From NCBI GenBank assembly GCA_003971905.1, contig RSEE01000079.1, positions 124,001 through 188,000 of the forward strand: 64,000 nt of DNA, written 5' to 3'. The notes below the pieces were generated by a model. It made no database searches and was not told where the DNA came from. It was given only the letters and a program-made list of their open reading frames with translations. This DNA comes from Moniliella sp. 'wahieum' (Eukaryota; Basidiomycota; Moniliellomycetes; Moniliellales; Moniliellaceae). Positions 56,872 to 64,000 of the stretch are shown here, in pieces (positions within the stretch are counted from its first letter, which is position 1; the number at the start of each line of letters is the position of its first letter). The position numbers and the translations under genes are program-made.

Positions 56872-57307
56872 CGCGTACGGGTCGATCAGGGACTGGTGGT
56901 GGCCAAAGGAGAAGGCGCAGCTTCGCAAGCTACCACCTGCCTTCAGCCAGCCTGTTCTGAACTTCCGAACGCCTTCCTTCTTCAAGAAATTAAAAACGTT
57001 CAAATGGTGGCCCACATCATCGATCAAATTGCAAATCCACGTTTCAACGACCACGCATCATGCATCACATCATGGTGTGGCGCGTGACGCCCCGAAACCA
57101 GCACACCTGGCCACGCCCCACCTGAGTTTCACGTCGGCTTTTGGCACATGTCCGGATCGTCCAGATCCACTGCCAGCACCTGACCCAAAACAACTCGTTC
57201 ACCTTGGCATTAGGCTAAGGATCGCTTTCACGAGCAACGCTTCCATTATGATGCGCGGGCCACGAAGGGGTATGCAGGCGTAGAGTCGCCAGAATACAAA
57301 ATGTTAA
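56872..57307. other. eIF2A upstream region
   Basis: Contains GCATCATGCATCACATCATGG near 57055 (within the repeat family of the window). No gene seen. Confidence 0.45.
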
Positions 57308-57460
57308 CTACTTTACGCGCTTCGACCAAAGAAAGGCTTGCTCCTTCAGGAGCTTGTTCACCAAGTTCGACTCCACCTCGGTCTCCTTCTCGTCTTGAGC
57401 CTGATCCAGCTCGTCTTGCACTTTAGTAGGGATCTCTTCCCGTCTCGTGAAGTCAAACAT
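57308..57460 (-). CDS. Small ORF, 50 residues, charged helical
   Basis: ATG at 57460, TAG at 57308-57310. The product opens MFDFTRREEIPTKVQDELD and continues as a highly charged Glu/Gln/Lys helix ending LLKEQAFLWSKRVK. The amino-acid make-up is much more protein-like than the flanking noise, with no low complexity and no frame break. I do not recognise it. It could be a small mitochondrial or ribosome-associated protein, or the last exon of a larger gene; no intron acceptor is evident at the ATG. Confidence 0.4.
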   Translation of the reverse strand: MFDFTRREEIPTKVQDELDQAQDEKETEVESNLVNKLLKEQAFLWSKRVK

Positions 57461-58180
57461 CACAGGGCGTCATGATCTAGTCATAGAAGGTCAGGATTGC
57501 TCCGACACCGAGGGAGCACCAAGAACAAGAACAAGGCCGTCGACTTGTCGTCGAAAGAATGGATGGTGGAATGAGAAAGGAGGCCTGTCAAAATAGTAGG
57601 GACCGATGCGTGCAGTGGCGTGGAGCGATGGAACTCGGAGCGTAGACCTCTGTTAATAGGAACCACCGGAATCGCAATTGGGCACCCACGAACTTGCCAA
57701 GTAGGCCGGAATCGTCAATAGTCGGAGCAACAGCTAATCGGCCCCTTTCAAGTACAAGGTTGCGGCGCAGAACACAGTAGACCCTTTTGGCTCAAAAGGG
57801 GCGGCCAAGTATACTGCCCCACCCTGCATGATGCATGATGCATGATGCGAAATGCTCAGGCTCCCACCTGAGAAAGGGGTGATCGCTGTGATCGATGATC
57901 GCTGATCTGCGATCGATGATCCTTCACTCGCAGCACAGGGCCAGCCAGGAGGGTTGAGCTGCTGACGCACAGGCGCAGTGTGACCTGTCGGACCGCAAGT
58001 GGCGCAGCGCAGCACAGGACAGTAGCCCCGGCCCAGAAAGTAGACGTTGAATACGTCAATGCGGAGGGTGCGTCCCCTCCTCTCCCCTCTTCCACCACCG
58101 TCTGCACCCAGTGCCCCAGCGCCAACAGCGTCCTTCCCTCACTGGCTTGACTGGCGCGAGCCTCACCTTGAAGATTGACC
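57461..58180. other. Intergenic with GATGCATGATG and GATCGATGATC repeats
   Basis: GCATGATGCATGATGCATGATG at 57826-57848 (unit TGATGCA) and GATCGATGATCGCTGATC near 57888-57925. Upstream region of the M50-like gene. No gene seen. Confidence 0.5.
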
Positions 58181-59192
58181 ATGCCAGCCTTGTACCATCC
58201 TCCCTCTGCACGCGCATGGGAGTGGAATGACGGCAGCGGCAGCACGTCGACCAACCGCCTCGCTCTCACTTCGGACCAAAAAGTGGTGGTGATCGTGGCC
58301 TGCTGCTATATTGCCGCCATTGCGCTCTGAGCTGGCTGCCGGTTGTCAACTGGGTGTTTTACCCCTTCCGTCTGCTGGCCGTTGGGTTCCACGAGTTCTC
58401 CCATGCCGCCGTCGGTCTGCTCACTTGTGCCAAGATCGAGAGCATCGAGCTCGACCCCTACGAGGGTGGTGTGACCCGTATGCGCGGTGGCATCCCTGCC
58501 CTCACTCTTCCAGCTGGCTATACCGGGAGTGCCTTTATTGGTGCCGCCCTGATTGCTTGCGGATTCGATGAAAAGGCATCCAAGATCGCCTCTATTGTCG
58601 TGGGCGTCTTCTTTCTCATCACTCTGTGGTGGGCCCGGCGGGATTGGTTCACCTGGCTTTTAGTTATTGTGTGTACATACCCCTATGCTCTGTTGCAGCC
58701 TGAAGCTGACTTGCCTTCCTTGGTCCTCTGGATCTCTTCTTTACTGCGACAGATCTGGGTTGGCCGTACGTCCCTTTTCCCTTAGAAACATACATATACT
58801 AACTCTGCACAGTATTCCTAGCCTTCTGGTTCATCAAGGACTCGGTAGCGCTGCGTTTCTTTGTTCTGTTCATCGTGCGTCTTTTCTCCTCCCCTTTCCT
58901 TCACTCGCACTTTTATCCTCATCATGACTAACCTATCTTACTCGCGAAGGGGGTCCACAACTGTCTTTACTGTATCTGGGACATCTGCGACGACCTCATC
59001 TTCCGCAAGGTGAACGAATCGGATGCATCTGCGTTTTCCAAGCTCTTTGGAGGTACACCGCAGTGCCACGGGTTTATCTGGTTGCTGATCGCTGTCGGAT
59101 TCTTTGCCTGTGGCGTGATTGTGGGTATTGTTGCGTTCAAACGCACTGCGGCTCAGCAAGAGGCCGACCCATTCCTTAAGGTTAACGATTAA
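58181..59192 (+). CDS. M50-like (peptidase M50B-like) integral membrane protein
   Basis: Start at 58181 gives MPALYHPPSARAWEW. Introns 58766-58812 (branch TACTAAC) and 58875-58949 (branch GACTAAC) join IWVG to LFLAFWFIKD and FVLFI to GVHNCLYCIWD in frame. One missing G near 58330 (CTCTGAGC should be CTCTGGAGC) joins IAAIAL to WSWLPVVNW. The family signature is PFRLLAVGFHEFSHAAVG, an HExxH-type zinc motif (HEFSHA), followed by ELDPYEGGVTRMRGG and helices TGSAFIGAALIAC, IASIVVGVFFLITLWWARRD, LLVIVCTYPYALLQ, and a last helix FIWLLIAVGFFACGVIVGIVAF. Repaired length is about 296 residues. Members are common in fungi and resemble site-2 protease-type enzymes; substrate and location are unknown. Confidence 0.85.
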
Positions 59193-59888
59193 CGTTTACC
59201 GCCAAGATCACGTTTGACGCCAAGATGACCTCCATTCTCTCTTGTTCATCGTCTGTGATGGGCCGAGCTTTTTGCTACGGCTCGTGGCCCACTGGACCCT
59301 CTCTTCCCCCTCTTCGACCCAGAACAGTGTACCGCCTGCCCATTACCCACCGTGTATTCTTCCCTTGCATTCGCCATGCGACGATTCCTCCATTGATAAT
59401 TGATGTGATCATCTTTCGCGGGCCACTCAAAAAGACGAAGGACGAGCCTCGAAAAGTAGTTACAGCAAGCATGGTAGGTTGGTGTAGTGTATGCGTACTA
59501 TTCAAACCTACTGTGCATACCCTTTTCAGGGATGACGAGTCTGGGCGTGGGCGGGCCGGAGCTTAGGGCAGAAAGTGAGTGAGGGGAATGCCCAATTCCA
59601 TCGACAGATGCGACGGGGAAAACGTGTACCAATAGGAAATCTAGTCGCTCTCATGATCGACATGATCATCGCCTCGTGGCAGGCTGTTCCATCAGACCGA
59701 CCAACCATATCTCGTCTCATCCCGGCGCTACGAATGATATGCTACATCCACATTTTCCTTGCGTTTGCTTTCCAATTTGCACGACCGCTCTCGTACGTCC
59801 CTCGGGGCAGGTGGGATCAGATGGATGGGGTTTTATATGCATTTTTACTCCACTGACCCAGACGGTTTCCAGTGGCATCATTTCCAAA
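59193..59888. other. Convergent 3' region
   Basis: Between the M50-like gene (+) and the amylase (-), which converge. Starts with TTAACGATTAACGTTTACCG. No gene seen. Confidence 0.5.
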
Positions 59889-61586
59889 CTACTTTTTGCC
59901 GTTTGGGACGTGCTGAAGGGCCTCCGAGTCTTTCGGGACCCAAATCGACACGCTGCTAGCAGGACAAAGGAACTCGGCCTTTCCATCGTCTCCGATAGTA
60001 ATCTCCCCCTCGTGCCAACCAAGAAGGTCGACAAAGGTCTTTCCCTTGTAGCGTTCGCCCATCTCGAGCACCTTTCCCCCTCTCCCTCACCATTGCAGAT
60101 TACCACGGCGCATCCATCATGCGCCTCGTCCCCCGCCCGCGACCATCCCACACACTGGGCAAAGTCCCAGACATCGCGCTGTTCACCATACGCAAAGTGC
60201 CGCCGGGCATAGATAAACTTGTCCAGGTCCGACATGGGGGGCACCTCGTGTGTCGCCTCGCCCCCCTCACCCTGGCCATGGCAGCCATCGAGATCACCAA
60301 TGAACACACATGGGAACCCGTCTTGCCTCAGGAGATGAGCGCGTACGCGAGCGGCACAAAGGGCGGCGCACGACAGACTGCAGTGCTTGGCCCGGTTGCG
60401 TATCGTGGTTTGCGACCAGGGTGACAGCGTCCAGTGGACGGGCTTTGACGAGCGTGTCGTCAAAAATGGTGCGCAGGTCAAAGTCTTTCCCCTGCTCGCC
60501 CGCCTGAACAAAGTTGTAGTGGAGGGGAGCATCAAAGAGGGAGAACTGCTCCCCGTTCTCGCCTGCGGCAAACTGCTCCAAGTAGGAGACGCAGGTCCCC
60601 ACATCGTCTTTCCATAGTTCGCCGACAGAGAAGAGGATGGGCCCTTCATCCTCGTTGACGGGCGGCAGACCCTTTTCCTTGCGCATTTCGCGGAGACTTG
60701 GCGAGAATGGTGGACAAAGTCACGAATAAAGTCGCGAGAAATGTGTTTGACCGCATCGAAGCGCATTCCATTGATGGGGAAGGTGCGCAGAACCCACTCG
60801 GTCCAATGGAAAAGTTCCTCTCGCACTGCCGATGCGCATGGTCCACATCGGCGCCCATCAGGTAGTCATACGACCCTTTCTCCCCATCCACATCCTTGGC
60901 CCAGTTCTTTCCATCGCCCTCAATGCGGAACACTTGGTTCTTCTCCTGCTTCTGATCCCAGTCGACACCAGTAAAGTGGTTAAATGTCCACTGGAAGGTA
61001 GAGAAAGGTGGGTCGGAAGAGTACTCCGGCTTATCGATACTGGCTTTGCCCTCGGGAATGCGGTTGGGGAATGTGAAGGAGGTATAGCCTTCAATATCGT
61101 ACGCTTCGCCTTCCTCCAGCCGATTGTCCTCCTTAACCGGATGGGCGAGGAAAGTTTCGGTTTTGTCTGCACCCATGCGGTGGTTGAGGACGGCGTCGAG
61201 GTAAATCCGCTCCACACCTGCCTTGTTGAGCTGGGCGAGGGCCTGCTCGAACGCCTTCCGATCGCCATACTTGGTCTGCGTCGTGGCTGGGTTCGTGCCC
61301 TTGGTGGGAAACTGGCCAAAGTCCCAGAGATCATAGACGTCGTACCCAGTGCTTTGGTCACCGGACGCCGCCTTGTACGGCGGCGGAAGCCAGAGATCCG
61401 TTAGACCCATTGACGCGAACCGCTCGGCGTTTTTCCCTAGCCAGTGCCAGTGGTTTCCGCCCCCGGGAGTGTACCTGTCCCCACTAGGTCAGTCGTGCGC
61501 AACGGAAAACAGAGGCGACCTGCCAACCAAACGTACCATTCAAATGCCTGGAGGAGGGTGTGGTTGTGCTTTTCGTCGCTGGGCAT
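59889..61586 (-). CDS. GH13 alpha-amylase, intracellular type
   Basis: Hydrolyses alpha-1,4-glucans. Start at 61586 gives MPSDEKHNHTLLQAFEW with no signal peptide. Intron 61475-61536 (62 bp) joins FEW to YTPGGGNHWHWL. The enzyme resembles the bacterial-type GH13_5 amylases found in fungal cytosol. Seen in order: FASMGLTDLWLPPPYKA, STGYDVYDLWDFG, GVERIYLDAVLNHRMGAD, NHFTGVDWDQ, YDYLMGADVDH, GMRFDAVKHI (nucleophile Asp), ILFSVGELWKDD (acid/base Glu), LVANHDTQPGQ (third acid Asp), FPCVFIGDLDG, and the C-terminal domain with EMGERYKGKTFVDLLG and VSIWVPKDS. Stop at 59889-59891. One-base repairs are needed near 60830, 60700, 60345 and 60075. Repaired length about 545. No starch-binding domain and no signal peptide suggest glycogen or imported oligosaccharide as substrate. 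Confidence 0.9.
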
Positions 61587-64000
61587 CGTGAGATGGGTGC
61601 TGGCTGAGTACTCAGGCTGAGTACTCTGGCGAGTGCTGGGTTAGGTGAGTGTGCTGAGGATGGCGCTGTGTGCTTGCCGGTTGCGCAACGAGGCAGAGCG
61701 TATTTAAGCTGTACCAGCGGGGATGGGCCGGTGGCAAGTAGCAGTGCGTCTCAGCACACCCGTCTGTTGGCCACCCTCGGGGCTAGAGGCAAGAGCCCGT
61801 CGGAAGAGTTCGACAGTGTGTGGTTTCTGGGGTTTGGTACTGGCAGGCACGCTGGCTGCCGGTCGAACCTGTGGGGTGCATTATGTGAGACGGAATGTGT
61901 GACAACACCATTATGATATGCATGGCCCGGCCAGATCAATTTGGTAAGTATGCAGTATGTACGGTACGAAAAAAACGATAATCGATAAGATCGAACATCG
62001 ATACAGCGAGCAACAGGCCATTCCAAACCCACTGGCGACCGCCGCTCTCGATCGAGAGGAGGATTATCGATGTATCGATGCCTCACTATCATCGATCGCC
62101 AGCACTCATCGTCGGGCCCATTATACAGCCAATGCACGCCAATACTCCCGGCCATCGCGAACCGAGGTGAGTACACTGAGTAACTGAGTACTGAGTAATA
62201 CTCAGACCGAGTACTGAGTCGGGTGTGCTTGGGTGTGCTGTCTGCAACTAAGTACCACTCTAGGTGGCCAGTGACGTTATGACGGCGGTGAGTGACGTGT
62301 GGTGTGTGACATGTGATGGCGGCGAAAGCATCCAAGGGGCCCCAGATGAGTTTGGCAAAGTTCTCCCGTGGTGGGCGGACGAAATGGGCGCACCGAGCGG
62401 CCGCGTGTGCCTGCTTGCGAAGCAGTGCATCTTTCCACATGCCTCACTAGGCAATGGCCAGGCCCATCTGTCGCCCCCGCCCCCCTATCTCACCGGTCAC
62501 CGGCCACCCCCAGACGGATCGAGCCAAGCTCTGCGTGTAGCGCGTAGCACCCTAGTACCCGGTGTCCGGGGTACCGCCTTTCCTGGGCCGTAGGCCTTCT
62601 CACCTGCGACTGAGATTTGGGATCTGAGTCTGAGGTCAGATCGGAGACAGCTCGAGCTAGTCGTTGGCGCTTTCGGTATGCACGTTACGCGTTACATGTT
62701 ACAGCGACTGCTGGCTAGCTTGAGCTTGACGCGTGACTAGGACTAAACTGGTATGGGTGACACGGTGGCCCAGCGCTCAGCGCTGCAGGGCAGGGGCGTG
62801 TAGCGCGTGCAGGGACAGATGCTCAGCCTCGTGGGCTCCATGTATCCTGCGGGTGTGTCGCAGTGGTGACCCTGAGACCTTGTGACTTCCATTCCCAAAC
62901 GGGGGTTTGTGGTCCGTGCCCTCCGCTTTTATCTTCCGTCCCATGTCTGGGCGCCTCCATCGTCCGCACACCACTCGCCATATCGATTCGAACTTCGCAC
63001 AGTAAGGTGCCGGGGTCTCCCTCCCAAACCGCGTCCCAGCCCCAAGGAGCCCAGGGACCATAGGCAAACCTATGGGGTGTCACGGGGGCGTCGCCAGGGG
63101 GCCCGCCCTGGGGTTTTTTGGGGTACAATCCCTTAGGCGACGGTAGGTCGACTCACGGTAGTTTCGGGCTTGGGCTGGTTGGTGTATCCGAGCGGAGCTA
63201 GGGACGAGGAGAGGCCTTTGGTGGGGCGGCTGCACGTGTGGCAAGGCTGCGTCTGCACCGGCTTGGGCCGTAGTAACGTGTCTGAAGCCTCCGGGACTTA
63301 GAGACGGGAGGAGACAGCGGCGGACAAACACTGCCTCAACTGAGACTGGAAATCGATGCGGCCAGAGGAGGGCTCGCGCGACAGGACTGACGAATGGCTG
63401 AGGACGAGATTGGAGGAGATGTCGGACGCTAACAAAAGTAGGCTGCCTGTACTGGATCAATCGGCTGGAAAACGGGCAGGAGTCGCACAGGATAGGCGAG
63501 AGGATAGACAAGGGGGTTGAGACGAGAATGGAAGGTGGGGGAAAAGATCCCCATCAACCAGGGGGGGTACAGGCAGGATCAAAAGGGAAACGGATACAAG
63601 AGGGTTTGTAGAAAGGAAGACATGTCAAAAGCGGGGTTGGTCGCCACAGGCGCGACCGAGAAAGGAAAAGGAAACGGGGACGGGGCGACAGTCGTCGCAA
63701 CGGCACTGGAAGCTCGGTGGCCTTATTTAGGCCGGCCGACTTGGACTTGGGCGGGGGGACTATTGTCGCACGGAGCATGGCCCTTCAGCCACGATGCTTA
63801 ATTTAGCCAACCATCATCACACTTGGTTGGCCTGCGGAGCACGCTCTACTGGGCATGTGCGGAGCAGGCGGGCCTTAGCTTCGGTCGGACCATCTCGAGT
63901 CCGCCGCAGCCCGTGACATGGGGGAGGGAATATGGAAAGAAGCATGCATGACATGTGCGACAGAGGAGATTAGTGAACAAGAACTAGGTATAGGTGCTGA
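61587..64000. other. Gene-free region with GAGTACT and GTGACATG repeats
   Basis: No gene I can support. A TATA-like TTAAATA (minus strand, near 61697-61703) may belong to the amylase. ATCGATAAGATCGAACATCGATAC near 61977-62003, a GAGTACTGAGTAATACTCAGACCGAGTACT cluster at 62166-62217 and TGTGACATGTGATGG at 62304 belong to the same families seen at the left end. A minus-strand frame 63080-63511 (143 codons, Arg/Pro/Ser-rich) is unrecognised. Confidence 0.5.
62163..62220. repeat. GAGTACTGAGTACT cluster
   Basis: Five ACTGAGTA-type units in about 55 bases, forming AGTACT palindromes. Related strings: 288-300, 3277, 45217, 47922, 61607-61625. Confidence 0.7.

Noticed and set aside
1-64000. CRISPR array, bacterial operon or prophage
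   Set aside because: No regular repeat-spacer pattern; genes have spliceosomal introns and eukaryotic families.

Overview
The window is nuclear DNA of a fungus, most likely a basidiomycete yeast or yeast-like species. The gene set (tyrosyl-tRNA synthetase, eIF2A, ribosomal proteins eL27 and uS12, Zn2Cys6 regulator, Pde1-type phosphodiesterase, MFS and APC transporters), the short GT..AG introns of about 47-105 bp, many with a TACTAAC/CTAAC-like branch site, and spliced tRNA genes all fit this. The assignment to Basidiomycota is inference from protein character; no marker in the window proves it. Nothing here is bacterial, viral or organellar.

Layout. 1-4.4 kb: no recognisable gene, rich in short palindromic repeats. 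4.7-6.5 kb: hexose-type MFS transporter (+). 7.4-13.4 kb: four minus-strand genes in tandem (unknown, possibly DUF1776/SDR-like; TyrRS; Cys-rich membrane protein; TDG/Mug-type DNA glycosylase). 15.8-16.8 kb: phosphatidylserine synthase (+). 17.4 kb: tRNA-Thr. 18.1-20.9 kb: Kin4-like kinase (+). 21.3-25.2 kb: arrestin-fold adaptor with nine tandem repeats (-). 28.2-31.6 kb: class II cAMP phosphodiesterase with a very large insert (-). 32.5-34.9 kb: acidic-repeat RING protein and an unrecognised coding stretch (+). 36.4-40.9 kb: Zn2Cys6 regulator (-). 43.2-45.0 kb: APC amino-acid permease (-). 48.9-50.5 kb: divergent eL27 (-) and uS12 (+). 51.1 kb: tRNA-Trp with intron. 52.5-53.8 kb: secreted lysozyme/SLT-like protein (+). 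55.1-56.9 kb: eIF2A (-). 57.3 kb: 50-codon ORF (-). 58.2-59.2 kb: M50-like membrane protein (+). 59.9-61.6 kb: intracellular-type GH13 alpha-amylase (-). 61.6-64 kb: no gene seen.

Two themes dominate. First, almost every conserved gene, including essential single-copy ones, carries single-base frameshifts, nearly always in homopolymer runs (C, G, A). Even tRNA-Thr appears to have lost one G from a GGG run. The simplest reading is residual sequencing or assembly indels, not mass pseudogenisation, so CDS spans below describe genes whose frame must be repaired before translation. Second, the intergenic DNA is packed with short near-palindromic repeats (GTCACNN heptamers, TGATGCATGATGCATG, AAGCTTGAAGCTT, GAGTACTGAGTACT, GATCGATGATCGATG), and two blocks of a duplicated intergenic sequence lie about 14 kb apart in inverted orientation with their sub-blocks in permuted order.

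The genes do not form an obvious pathway cluster. Nutrient uptake and signalling recur (hexose transporter, amino-acid permease, arrestin adaptor, cAMP phosphodiesterase, amylase, Zn2Cys6 regulator), but functional linkage is only a suggestion.
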